Under the pieces are notes generated by a model. It was not told the DNA's origin, did no database searches, and saw nothing but the letters and a program-made list of their open reading frames with translations. A DNA stretch of 64,000 nucleotides from Desertimonas sp963772825 (GTDB lineage Bacteria > Actinomycetota > Acidimicrobiia > Acidimicrobiales > Ilumatobacteraceae). Where the stretch lies: NCBI GenBank assembly GCA_963772825.1, contig CAVYYX010000006.1, forward strand, positions 352,712 through 416,711, given 5' to 3'. Shown here in pieces: positions 1 to 8,304 of this stretch. Both the position numbers and the translations under genes were made by a program. Position 1 is the stretch's first letter. Every line of letters starts with the position of its first letter.

Positions 1-1313
1 TGGTGGACATCGGCCTTGGCACCGACGTCGATGCCGCGGGTCGGCTCGTCGAGGATCAGGATCCGCGGCGCCACGTTGAGCCACCTGGCGAGCATCGTCT
101 TCTGCTGGTTGCCGCCGGACAGGTTGCCGACCGGCGTGCGGAGCGAAGCCGTACGAATGCTCAGGCGATCGCGGAAGCGCCCGGCGACCGCACTCCTCGG
201 CGCGGCGATCGAGCAGACCGAACGGAGTGCGGTAGCTGTCGGATCGCCGGGAGCGTGATGTTCGAGGCCACGGACTGCGGCATCGACAGCCCGAGCCGCC
301 GCCGATCCTCGGACAGGTAGGCGATGCCGAGGCGCATCGCGTCGCGCGGGTTGCGGATCTCGACCGGCGTGCCGTCGACCGAGATCGTGCCCCGCTCGGC
401 CGGGGCGATTCCGAACAGGGCGAGTCCGACATCCGTCCGGCCGGCGCCGACGAGCCCGGCGAAGCCGACGACTTCGCCGGCGCGAACCTCGAAGTTCACG
501 TCTTCGAACGTGCCGGAACGTCCGAGGCCTTCAACCCGCAAGACGGTGCTACCGCCGGATCGGCGGGTGCGCACGAAGAAGTCGTCGATGTCCCGCCCGA
601 CCATCTCGCGGACGAGCAACTCGTGGTTGGTCTCGGTTGGTCAGTCGGGTGGAGATGTGCCGTCCGTCGCGGAACACGGTGATCCGGTCTGCGATGCGGA
701 ACACCTCGTCGAGGCGGTGGCTGATGAAGAGCACGGCAACACCGCGGTCACGCAGCCGGCTCACCTGGTCGAACAGCCGGTCGACCTCGTGGGCCGACAG
801 CGACGCCGTCGGCTCGTCCATGATCAGCACGCGGGTGTCGAGGGAGATGGCCTTGGCGATCTCCACCGCCTGCTGAGCGGCGACCGCCAGCGTGTTGGCC
901 GGAGCCCGCGAGTCGACGTCGATGTCGAGCGACCGGAGGATCTTGTCGGCCTCGTCGTACATCTTCCGCCAGCGGACGAGCTGACCGCGGTTGCGGTGGC
1001 CGATGAAGATGTTCTCGGCGACGCTGAGGTCCGGGAAGATCATCGGTTCCTGGTAGATGGCGACGATGCCCCGTGACTGGGCGTCGGCCGACGAGCTCAT
1101 CACCGCCGGCTCCCCGTCGACGTGGATCTCCCCTTCGTCGGGTTGGTAGATCCCCGTCATCGTCTTGATGAGGGTCGACTTCCCTGCCCCGTTCTCGCCG
1201 ACGAGGGCATGAACCTCGCCCGGCAACAGCGTGATCCCGGCGCCGTCGAGGGCACGCGTTGCGCCAAAACGCTTGTGGACGCCATCGAGCTGCATCACTG
1301 GCTGCATCGTCAT
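1..1313 (-). pseudogene. sugar ABC transporter ATP-binding protein (RbsA/RhaT-type), partial and frameshifted
   Basis: Sugar-import ATPase with two nucleotide-binding domains, probably feeding L-rhamnose to the operon it ends. The N-terminal domain is intact: Walker A GENGAGKST at about residues 39-47, Walker B LIMDEPTAS, and the switch region LFISHRLDEV. The frame then breaks near 630, where TETNHELLVREM continues in another frame. It breaks again near 230 and near 180, after which NLSGGNQQK and LILDEPTRGIDVGAK follow in frame to the window edge. No stop codon interrupts the conserved sequence if the three single-base shifts are corrected, so assembly indels are as likely as true inactivation. 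The ATG start at 1313 sits directly after a GGGGAA leader motif shared with other genes here. The 3' end lies outside the window. Substrate is inferred from the neighbours. Confidence 0.85.
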
Positions 1314-1379
1314 TGCGTTCCCCGGCCACGCAGGCCGTTGTTGGCCGCTCCTCGGCTGGCGCCTCGTCGCTCGCATCGG
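1311..1379 (-). repeat. leader-like intergenic repeat, copy A
   Basis: On the minus strand GCGTGGCCGGGGAACGCA lies immediately before the ATG of the ABC ATPase. Upstream of it are traces of the GCGAGCGACGAGGCGCCAGC-type tail seen in the copies at 18797 and 27481. GGGGAA may serve as the ribosome-binding site. Confidence 0.55.
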
Positions 1380-1410
1380 TGCCGGAACATCCGAACAGGA
1401 AAGTTCATGC

Positions 1411-2157
1411 TCAGACCAGCTCGACTCGGTCGCGATACGGGTCGAGACGGGCGTCAACCGGGTCCAGCTCCGTGACGAGAATGTCGATGCGCCCGATGTC
1501 GAAACAGCGCGCCGGGGCGCGGTGACCGAGCTTCGAGGCGTCGACCGCCAGCACGATCTCGGCGGCCGCGGCGGACAGCGCCAGCTTCGCCTCGGCGTCG
1601 AGCAGCGTCGACTCGCTCGATCCGAGCTCCGGGTCGAGCGCCGAGGCGCTCACGAACAGGCGGCGCAACATCACGTCGCCGGCGGCGCGAGTCGCCAACG
1701 GTCCGACCAGACTGCCCGTCGACTCGTCGAGCTCACCGCCGGTGAGCAACGCGGTGACGCCTGGATGATCCTGCAGCGAGCGGAAGGTGTCGAGGCCGTT
1801 CGTCAACACGGTGAGGTTGCGCACCGGGGCGAGTCGCGCCGCCAGCCGTTGCAACGTCGACGAGGCGTCGACACCGATAGCCCCGCCGACCCCCACGAGG
1901 TCGACGAGCTTGTCGGCGATCCGTCCCTTCGCTCGCGAGTTCTGTTCGGCACGCGCCGCGAACTGTTGCGGACCGACAGCCACCGCTCCGCCGCGCACCC
2001 GGTGGGCGATCCCCTCGTCGACGAGCACGTCGAGGTCGCGGCGGATCGTCATCTCGCTGACGTCGAGCTCGACGGCGAGCTGCACGACACGTACCCGCCC
2101 GTCGCCGTCGAGGCGACGGCGGATCAGCCCGAGGCGGTCCATGCTCTCCAGGTTCAC
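1411..2157 (-). CDS. DeoR-family transcriptional regulator of the rhamnose operon
   Basis: A 248-residue repressor of the DeoR family. The N-terminal winged helix has the family signature in LDVSEMTIRRDLDVL (about residues 29-43). The C-terminal sensor domain contains VLTNGLDTFRSL and IGVDASSTLQRLAARL, typical of the phosphosugar-binding isomerase-like fold. The GTG start overlaps the rhamnulokinase stop (GTGA), so translation is probably coupled. Because it is encoded inside the operon it most likely senses a rhamnose-pathway sugar or sugar phosphate. A plausible target is the inverted repeat at 6903-6924 in front of the first gene. An internal ATG five codons downstream is an alternative start. 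Confidence 0.9.
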   Translation of the reverse strand: MNLESMDRLGLIRRRLDGDGRVRVVQLAVELDVSEMTIRRDLDVLVDEGIAHRVRGGAVAVGPQQFAARAEQNSRAKGRIADKLVDLVGVGGAIGVDASSTLQRLAARLAPVRNLTVLTNGLDTFRSLQDHPGVTALLTGGELDESTGSLVGPLATRAAGDVMLRRLFVSASALDPELGSSESTLLDAEAKLALSAAAAEIVLAVDASKLGHRAPARCFDIGRIDILVTELDPVDARLDPYRDRVELV

Positions 2158-3479
2158 GTTGTCATCGCCTCACGTCGGATCTGGCCGGCCAGTGCGCGGC
2201 GCGCTTCGGCGACGGAGCGGAACACTCCGAGGGCGAGGCCCTGGGACATCGCGTTGCCGAGCGCCGTGGCCTCCACTGGACCGACCGTGACCGCCCCGTC
2301 GACGTGCTCGGCGAGCAGGCCGAGGAGCAGCTCGGATCGAGACCCGCCGCCGAACACCTGCACGTTCGGCAAGCCGAGCTGGGCAACCACGGAGGCGGTC
2401 GACTGAGCCATCGACTCGACGGCGCAACGAATGATCTCTGGGCGCGACGCGTCGCCGCCCAACCCGGCGGCCGCGATCAGCTCGGCGCCCATGTCGTCGG
2501 GAGCCAGGAAGCGCGCGTCGGTGGCGTCGGCGGCGGGCACCGGACCGACCTCGGCAGCGGCGGTCAACAGCTCGTCGAGGTCGGGTTCGCCCCACGAGCG
2601 GCGGCACTCCTCGACCAGCCACCAGCCGGCGACGTTGCGCAGCAGGCGGATGCCGCCGGCCGCACCCTGCTCGTTGGTGAAGCCGGCGAGCCGCGTCGCC
2701 TCCGTGGTGTCCGGGTTGGCGAGCATCCGGCCGACGAGCAGCCAGGTCCCCGCCGACACGTAGGCCGCCCCGTCGACGGCGCCGCCGAGCACGGCCGACG
2801 CCGTGTCGTGTCCCCCGACGAGATGCACCGGGACGTCGCGCCACTTGCCGACGAGTGTGCCGGGCGGGAGGATCCCGGGAAGCAACGCCGTCGGTAACCC
2901 TGCGGCATCCGCGAGCTCCGTCGACCAGTCGGCCGTGGCGAGATCGAACAGGCCCGTTGCGCCGGCACTCGTCAGCTCGGCGGTGATCTCGCCGGTGAGG
3001 TGATAGGCGAGCAGCTCCGGCAACATCACGAGGTGCCGGGCGCGCCCGAGCTCCGCCCGGTCGTGGGCGGCGACCTGGAAGATCGTGTTGATCGGCATCA
3101 GCTGCAGGCCGCACAGCTCGTACAGCCGGCGTTCGCCGATCCGCTCGACGACCTCGCGGTAACCGGCCGTCCGGCGGTCCCGGTACGACACCGGAGCCTC
3201 GACGAGCTCCCCCGTGCCGTCGAGCAACCCGTAGTCGACCGCCCACGCATCGATGCCGATCGACGCCAGCGGCCCGCGGGCGCGGGCCCGGTCGAGACCA
3301 CGTTCCATCTCGGCGACGAGGCGGTCCCAGTCCCAGCGCAGCGTCCCGTCGGCATCGGCAACCGGATGGTGGGCATAGCGGTGGACGACGTCCAGTTCGG
3401 GCGACGGCACGTCGAGGTCGATCCGGCACACGCGAATCGAGGTCGCCCCGAAATCGACGGCTGCTACGGCGGTCGGCAT
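2154..3479 (-). CDS. rhaB: rhamnulokinase
   Basis: FGGY-family sugar kinase of 441 residues that phosphorylates L-rhamnulose to L-rhamnulose 1-phosphate using ATP. The N-terminal phosphate-binding strand VDFGATSIRV (residues 8-17), the substrate-domain motif GIDAWAVDYGLLD, and the C-terminal QVFGGGSRSELL with ATALGNAMSQGLALG are all in place, and the length fits the family. GHDTASAVLGG supplies the conserved Asp region of FGGY kinases. It lies 18 bp downstream of the isomerase gene and overlaps the regulator start by four bases. Its place between isomerase and regulator, with the aldolase upstream, makes rhamnulose a much better substrate guess than xylulose or glycerol. Confidence 0.95.
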   Translation of the reverse strand: MPTAVAAVDFGATSIRVCRIDLDVPSPELDVVHRYAHHPVADADGTLRWDWDRLVAEMERGLDRARARGPLASIGIDAWAVDYGLLDGTGELVEAPVSYRDRRTAGYREVVERIGERRLYELCGLQLMPINTIFQVAAHDRAELGRARHLVMLPELLAYHLTGEITAELTSAGATGLFDLATADWSTELADAAGLPTALLPGILPPGTLVGKWRDVPVHLVGGHDTASAVLGGAVDGAAYVSAGTWLLVGRMLANPDTTEATRLAGFTNEQGAAGGIRLLRNVAGWWLVEECRRSWGEPDLDELLTAAAEVGPVPAADATDARFLAPDDMGAELIAAAGLGGDASRPEIIRCAVESMAQSTASVVAQLGLPNVQVFGGGSRSELLLGLLAEHVDGAVTVGPVEATALGNAMSQGLALGVFRSVAEARRALAGQIRREAMTT

Positions 3480-3497
3480 TGGTGGAGCCGGCTCCGG

Positions 3498-4790
3498 CTA
3501 CAGACCGGTGGCCAGCGTCGTCGAGCCGCGCTCGTCGACCATCGCCCGCCGATATCCGAGGCGGCGGAGGGTCAACAACGGATCGATCGCCGCACCGTTG
3601 CGGCGCCGCGCCTCGGCGACGATCGGGCGGGTGTCGCTGCGGTAGGCCCGTTGCAGCACCTCGGCGGCGATCGCCGGATCGTTGTCGTCCTGCGCCGCGG
3701 CGAGGGCGGCGTAGTCGAGGAGGGCCGCCTGGGCGACGGTGACCTGGATCTGATCGGTCGCCTGAACCATGTCCTCGAGCGGATCCTTGAGGTTGTGCGA
3801 GGCGTCGATCATGTAGGCGACGTCGGGCATCCGCCCATCGCCGTGCTTGAACAGCTCGACGACGATGAGGAAGAACTGGTAGGGGTGGATCGAACCGACG
3901 GTGAGGTCGTCGTCGCCGTACTTCGAGTCGTTGAAGTGGAAGCCGCCGAGCCGGCCGACCATCGCCAGCCGGCTGACGACCTGCTCGATGTTCGTGTTCG
4001 GCAGATGGTGGCCGAGGTCGACGAGGCAGGCGGCGCGATCCCCGGCGCGCTGGGCGAGGAGCAGCGACGAACCCCAGTCGGCATTGACCGATGAGTAGAA
4101 GGCCGGCTCGTAGGGCTTGTGCTCGGTGAACATCTTCCAGCCGTCCGGCAACGCCTCGTGGATCTCCCGGAGGCCGTCGGCCACCCGTTCGAACTGGCGC
4201 CGGAAGTCGGCCTGCCCGGGGTGGTTGATCCCGTCGGCGAGCCACACGGTGAGCGCCGTCGAGCCGAGCTGCTCGCCGAGCTCGATGCAATAGACGTTGT
4301 GCTCGACGGCTCGCTTGCGCACGTCGGGCGACGAGTGGGCGAGCGAGCCGAATTTGTAGCTGATCTCGCCGTCTGCCGTGGTCGCCGCGTTGTCCTGGAA
4401 CGTGTTCGAGTTCATCGCATCGAACCCGATGCCGAGGTCGTCGGCGTACTGGCGCAGCGCCGCCGGGTCGTCGGGATCGTCCCAGGGGACGTGCAGGCTG
4501 ACCGTTCGGTTGGCGCCGGTGACGGCATTGAGGGCGGCGATGTCGTCGAGCTTCTCGACGGTGTTGCGCGGCTCGCCGCCGCCCGGGAAGCGGCCGAACC
4601 TGGTGCCTCCGGTGCCGACCGCCCACGACGGGGCGGCGACGCTGAAGCGCTGCACCTCGGCGACGACCGGCTCGACGTCGATGTCCCAGCGAGCGAGATG
4701 CTCGGCGCAGGCCTCGAAGTCCGCCTCGTGTCGCGCCAGCTGATCGGCCTCGACGTCGGCAACTGCCCCCGTCGTGATTCGCATTGTCAT
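3498..4790 (-). CDS. rhaI: L-rhamnose isomerase
   Basis: TIM-barrel isomerase converting L-rhamnose to L-rhamnulose, of the RhaI type found in actinobacteria and Bacillus-like operons rather than enterobacterial RhaA. Metal- and substrate-site segments are visible: TEHKPYEPAFYSSVNADWG, LVDLGHHLPNTNIEQVV, GGFHFNDSKYGDDDLTVGS and IDASHNLKDP. I chose the ATG at 4790 (product begins MTMRITTG, 430 residues) because GGAGGGGG lies seven bases upstream. The frame stays open farther upstream but that extension has no conserved sequence. It starts 42 bp after the aldolase/dehydrogenase gene in the same operon. Confidence 0.93.
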   Translation of the reverse strand: MTMRITTGAVADVEADQLARHEADFEACAEHLARWDIDVEPVVAEVQRFSVAAPSWAVGTGGTRFGRFPGGGEPRNTVEKLDDIAALNAVTGANRTVSLHVPWDDPDDPAALRQYADDLGIGFDAMNSNTFQDNAATTADGEISYKFGSLAHSSPDVRKRAVEHNVYCIELGEQLGSTALTVWLADGINHPGQADFRRQFERVADGLREIHEALPDGWKMFTEHKPYEPAFYSSVNADWGSSLLLAQRAGDRAACLVDLGHHLPNTNIEQVVSRLAMVGRLGGFHFNDSKYGDDDLTVGSIHPYQFFLIVVELFKHGDGRMPDVAYMIDASHNLKDPLEDMVQATDQIQVTVAQAALLDYAALAAAQDDNDPAIAAEVLQRAYRSDTRPIVAEARRRNGAAIDPLLTLRRLGYRRAMVDERGSTTLATGL

Positions 4791-4832
4791 CTTTGATCCC
4801 CCTCCCCGGTGGCGGGCGCAGCCCGCCACCAA

Positions 4833-6890
4833 TCATCTCAAGAACGCGGCGGCGACCCCGCCGTCGACCGGGATCGACAACCCGGTGGTGCGTGACAGAT
4901 TGCCACCGACGAGCACGAACACCGCCTCGGCGACGTGCTCCGGCACGATCTCACGGCCGAGCAGCGTGCGCCCGGCGTAGTACTTGCCGAGATCCTCTGG
5001 TGCCACCCCGTAGGTTTCGGCCCGCTGACGCAACCACTCGCCCTGGAAGATCCCCGAGCCCTGGACGACGCCGTCGGGGTTGACCCCGTTGACGCGGATG
5101 TCGTGGACACCGAGCTCGGCGGCGAGCAGGCGGACCTGGTGAGCCTGATCCGCCTTGGCGGCACCGTAGGCGACGTTCTGCGGCCCGGCGAAGACGGCGT
5201 TCTTGGACACGATGTAGACGATGTCACCGCCGATGTCCTGCTCGATCATCTGGCGGGCGGCGGCGCGGCTGACGAGGAACGAGCCACGGGCGAGCACGTC
5301 ATGGAGGCGGTCCCAGGCGTCGGCGCTCGTGTCGATCAGCGGCGCGGCCGTAGCGAACCCGGCGTTGTTGACGACGATGTCGACCCCGCCGAAGCGGTCA
5401 GCGGCGGCCGAGAACAGCGCCGTCACCTGCTCCTCCGACGTCACGTCGGCGGCAACGCCGAGCGCTCGCTCGGTACCGAGAGCGGCGGCGACCTTCTCCG
5501 CTCCCTCACCGTCGAGGTCGGCGATCACGACGCAAGCGCCGTGGCGGGCGAGCAGCTCGGCGATCGCCCGGCCGATCCCCGACGCCGCTCCCGTGACGAG
5601 GGCGACGCGGCCTTGCAGCGCCGGCGCAGGCGGCCGCATACGCAATTTGCGCTCCTCGAGCTCCCAGTACTCGATGCGAAACTTCTCATGGTCGTCGATC
5701 GGCGCGTAGGCCGACACCGCTTCGGCACCGCGCATCACGTTGATCGCGTTGATGTAGAACTCGCCGGCCACGCGGGCGGTCTGCGGGTCGGCGCCGAAGC
5801 TCCACATCCCGACACCGGGCACGAGCACGATCACCGGATCGGCGCCGCGCATCGCCGGCGACCCGTCGTCGGCGTACGCCTCGTAGTAGGCCCGGTAGTC
5901 GGCGCGGTACCGCTCGTGGAGCTCTTCGAGGCGAACCCGTTGCTCGTCGAGCGTCGCTGTCGCCGGCAGGTCGAGGTACAACGGACGGACCTTCGTGCGC
6001 AGGAAGTGGTCGGGGCACGACGTCCCCTGGGCGGTCAGCCGCGGCGCCGACTCGCGGGACAGGAAATCGAGGACCACCGGGGCATCGCTGAAGGCGGCGA
6101 CCATCGGGCGCTCCGAGGCGGCCACTCCGCGGACCATCGGGGCGAGGGCCGCCGCCCGTTGGCGCCGCTCGTGATCGGGAAGGGCAGCGAACCCGTCGCG
6201 CACCGCACCGAACGCCGCATCGAGGTCGCGCTCGGCGAGGAACTGCTCGGCGCGAGCGATGAGATCGAGCGACAGCGTTTCGCAGGCTTCGCTCGTGTCG
6301 GCCCAGCAGATCATCCCGTGTCCCTCGAGCACCGCGCCGCGCGCGTCCGGGGAGCGACGCTGGAAGTCACGGAGGGCGAGGCCGAGCTCGAAGCCTGGTC
6401 GCTTCCACGGCAGCCACCCGACCTCGGCGCCGTAGCACTCGGCGACGAGCGCCTCACTGCCTTCGGCGGCCGCGAGGGCGATCATCGAGTCGGGGTGCAG
6501 GTGGTCGACGTGGTCCTGGGTGATGAAGGCGTGGAGCGGTGTGTCGATCGACGGCACGGCTCCGCCGTGGCCGAACCGGCAGTACTCGTAGTAGGCGACG
6601 ATGTCGTCTTCGTGGACACCGGATGAATGAACGTCCTCGAGGGCCCGAACCCGGTCGAGATCGAGGAACGCCAGCCCGGCGACGGTCATCGTGCCGAGGT
6701 CACCACCGGAGCCCTTGACGGCGAGCACGCGGGTCGGCGCGCCGGTGATCGGATCGGCGAGGGTCAGCTTGGCGGACGTGTTGCCGCCGGCGAAGTTGGT
6801 CACCCGCTTGTCGGCGCCGAGGCGGTTGGAGCGGGCCAGCATGGCCACGATCGTCGAGTCGTCCCGCAAGCGCGCCACCTCGTCTGCCAC
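4833..6890 (-). CDS. rhaEW: bifunctional rhamnulose-1-phosphate aldolase/short-chain dehydrogenase
   Basis: A 685-residue fusion. Residues 1 to about 400 are a class II aldolase domain (GGNTSAK phosphate site, histidines in TPLHAFITQDHVDHLHPDS) that splits L-rhamnulose 1-phosphate to dihydroxyacetone phosphate and L-lactaldehyde. Residues about 430-685 are a short-chain dehydrogenase with VTGAASGIGRAIA for the nucleotide, NNAG, and a catalytic YGAAK, expected to oxidise L-lactaldehyde. Fusion proteins of this architecture are known from Bacillus and actinobacterial rhamnose operons. The GTG start has no Shine-Dalgarno sequence, but a good promoter ends seven bases upstream, so the mRNA is probably leaderless. 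It is the first gene of the operon. Confidence 0.94.
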   Translation of the reverse strand: MADEVARLRDDSTIVAMLARSNRLGADKRVTNFAGGNTSAKLTLADPITGAPTRVLAVKGSGGDLGTMTVAGLAFLDLDRVRALEDVHSSGVHEDDIVAYYEYCRFGHGGAVPSIDTPLHAFITQDHVDHLHPDSMIALAAAEGSEALVAECYGAEVGWLPWKRPGFELGLALRDFQRRSPDARGAVLEGHGMICWADTSEACETLSLDLIARAEQFLAERDLDAAFGAVRDGFAALPDHERRQRAAALAPMVRGVAASERPMVAAFSDAPVVLDFLSRESAPRLTAQGTSCPDHFLRTKVRPLYLDLPATATLDEQRVRLEELHERYRADYRAYYEAYADDGSPAMRGADPVIVLVPGVGMWSFGADPQTARVAGEFYINAINVMRGAEAVSAYAPIDDHEKFRIEYWELEERKLRMRPPAPALQGRVALVTGAASGIGRAIAELLARHGACVVIADLDGEGAEKVAAALGTERALGVAADVTSEEQVTALFSAAADRFGGVDIVVNNAGFATAAPLIDTSADAWDRLHDVLARGSFLVSRAAARQMIEQDIGGDIVYIVSKNAVFAGPQNVAYGAAKADQAHQVRLLAAELGVHDIRVNGVNPDGVVQGSGIFQGEWLRQRAETYGVAPEDLGKYYAGRTLLGREIVPEHVAEAVFVLVGGNLSRTTGLSIPVDGGVAAAFLR

Positions 6891-6897
6891 GTTCGAT

Positions 6898-6927
6898 AGT
6901 TTATGTTCAAACAGAACTGAACATCAA
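6898..6927 (-). promoter_or_regulatory. rhamnose operon promoter
   Basis: Read on the minus strand: -35 TTGATG (6927-6922), an 18-bp spacer, and -10 TAAACT (6903-6898). The GTG of the first gene begins seven bases after the -10 box, which puts the predicted transcription start at or next to the start codon. Confidence 0.6.
6903..6924. promoter_or_regulatory. probable DeoR-type operator in the rhamnose promoter
   Basis: ATGTTCA and TGAACAT form a perfect 7-bp inverted repeat separated by AACAGAAC. It fills the -35/-10 spacer, so a bound repressor would block polymerase. A second weaker half-site pair (GAACA-N7-TGTTC, 6919-6935) overlaps it. The in-operon DeoR-type regulator is the obvious candidate ligand. 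Confidence 0.6.
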
Positions 6928-6992
6928 TGCTGTTCTGCACCGAAGCCGCGTCCGCTGGTGTCGAACTGAGCGTTCCTCCACAATTGAACGTG

Positions 6993-7748
6993 ATGGCTGA
7001 ACGTGTTCGGATCCCCTACGGCAGCGACCCGTCACAGTTCGGGGAGCTGTGGCTGCCCCCCGATCGCCCGGCCGGCGGAAGGTGTCGCGTCATCGTCCTC
7101 GTGCACGGTGGGTTCTGGCGCAAGGTCTATGGCCTCGACCTGATGGACCCGTTGGCCGCCGACCTTGTCGGACGCGGCGTCGCGGCATGGAACATCGAGT
7201 ACCGGCGCGTCGGCCACGACGGCGGCGGCTGGCCCGGCACGCTCACGGACGTTGCCGCGGCCGTCGACCTACTCGCCTCGATCGGCCCCGACCGCGGCCT
7301 CGACGCCGACAGCACCGCCGTCGTCGGGCACTCCGCCGGCGGGCACCTCGCGCTGTGGCTCTCCTCGCGGCCGTTGCTGCCGGCGGGCACGCAGGGCAGC
7401 GATCCGGTCGTCGAGCCGCGCATCGCCGTCGGCCTCGCACCCGTCGCCGCGCTGTCGGAGGCGGCTCGCGACGGTGTCGGCAGCGGTGCCATCGTCGACT
7501 TCCTCGGTGGCCGCCCCGACGAGGTCCCCGAGCGCTACACCATCGCCACCCCGGGCGTCGCCGACGGCGTCGCCGTCACGGTGGTCCGCGGCAGCGCCGA
7601 CGTCGACGTTCCCGCCGCCTACACGATTCCCCCCGGCGCCGGCTCCGTCACCGTCGTTGACGTCGCTGGCGACGACCACTTCGACCTGATCGACCCCACG
7701 AGCAGGTCGTGGACGGCGGCGATCAGCGCCCTCGGCCTCGCCGGTTGA
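6993..7748 (+). CDS. alpha/beta hydrolase
   Basis: A cytoplasmic alpha/beta hydrolase of about 251 residues. The oxyanion motif HGGFWRK lies near the N-terminus. The nucleophile is Ser in GHSAGGHLALW, and the catalytic His is probably in GDDHFDLIDP close to the C-terminus. The HGG plus GHSAGG combination resembles the kynurenine-formamidase/carboxylesterase subgroup, but the substrate cannot be assigned. The ATG at 6993 is preferred; a GTG lies just upstream, and the frame is open back to 6927 without conserved sequence. It is divergent from the rhamnose operon and shares its control region. Its last 480 bp are overlapped antisense by the open frame of the next gene. Confidence 0.8.
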   Translation: MAERVRIPYGSDPSQFGELWLPPDRPAGGRCRVIVLVHGGFWRKVYGLDLMDPLAADLVGRGVAAWNIEYRRVGHDGGGWPGTLTDVAAAVDLLASIGPDRGLDADSTAVVGHSAGGHLALWLSSRPLLPAGTQGSDPVVEPRIAVGLAPVAALSEAARDGVGSGAIVDFLGGRPDEVPERYTIATPGVADGVAVTVVRGSADVDVPAAYTIPPGAGSVTVVDVAGDDHFDLIDPTSRSWTAAISALGLAG

Positions 7749-8285
7749 GGAGCGGCGGCCCGTGGCCCGCACGGCGAAGCGGCCGAGGACCACGCGGAAC
7801 AACACCGCCGTGACTGCCGCCATCGTCAGCAGCGTGGCGACGGCTCGGTAGACGACGTTGCTGGTATCGGTGCCGGCCGTCCCGCCGTGGAGCAGCGCCG
7901 CCCAAACGGACAGGTAACTGAGGACGTGCAGCCTCCGCCACCACACCTTGGGCAAACGCTTCATCGCCAGCGACGACGCGTGCACCACGGCAAAGAGGTA
8001 GAGGGCGACGACGCCGAGCGACACGGCGAGCGGGCGCCACGCCGACGTGCCTGGGACCAGCAGCTCGACGAGGCCGAAGTGCACGTAGCTGTCGGCGACG
8101 AGGGCCACGAGATGAGTCGCCACAGCGATCACCGTGAGCACGCTGAACCAGCGGTGCAAGGCGATCAGCCAGGCCGGCCGGTCGATGTCCTTGAGCGCCC
8201 GGGTCGCCGCCAGGATGCCGAGCACGAGGGCGCCGATCATCAACACCGCGGCCGCCATCCCCGCAGACCTGGCGAGGTACCACAT
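7269..8285 (-). CDS. ferric-reductase-like transmembrane protein (b-type haem)
   Basis: The first 180 or so residues are a membrane protein of the ferric reductase-like fold with about five hydrophobic helices. Histidine pairs suited to haem lie in two of them (IALHRWFSV with ATHLVALV, and LHVLSYLSV with ALLHGG). It would pass electrons across the membrane. The ATG at 8285 overlaps the ApbE stop (TGATG). The frame does not stop at the end of the membrane domain near 7750 but runs on for 160 Arg/Gly/Val-rich residues antisense to the hydrolase. That tail looks like shadow sequence, so a missed stop or an indel near 7750 is likely and the true protein may be about 185 residues. Confidence 0.75.
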   Translation of the reverse strand: MWYLARSAGMAAAVLMIGALVLGILAATRALKDIDRPAWLIALHRWFSVLTVIAVATHLVALVADSYVHFGLVELLVPGTSAWRPLAVSLGVVALYLFAVVHASSLAMKRLPKVWWRRLHVLSYLSVWAALLHGGTAGTDTSNVVYRAVATLLTMAAVTAVLFRVVLGRFAVRATGRRSSTGEAEGADRRRPRPARGVDQVEVVVASDVNDGDGAGAGGNRVGGGNVDVGAAADHRDGDAVGDARGGDGVALGDLVGAATEEVDDGTAADTVASRLRQRGDGCEADGDARLDDRIAALRARRQQRPRGEPQREVPAGGVPDDGGAVGVEAAVGADRGE

Positions 8286-8304
8286 CAGTGCGTTCCCCGG
8301 CCAC
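8283..8304 (-). repeat. leader-like intergenic repeat, copy B (core only)
   Basis: On the minus strand GTGGCCGGGGAACGCACTG directly precedes the ATG of the ferric-reductase-like gene. It matches the core of the copies at 1311, 18797 and 27481 but lies inside the 3' end of the ApbE gene. Confidence 0.5.

Noticed and set aside
2170..4836. Very long open frame on the minus strand spanning the isomerase and kinase region in another frame
   Set aside because: Arg/Gly-rich composition with no conserved motifs; it is the shadow of rhaI and rhaB in G+C-rich sequence.
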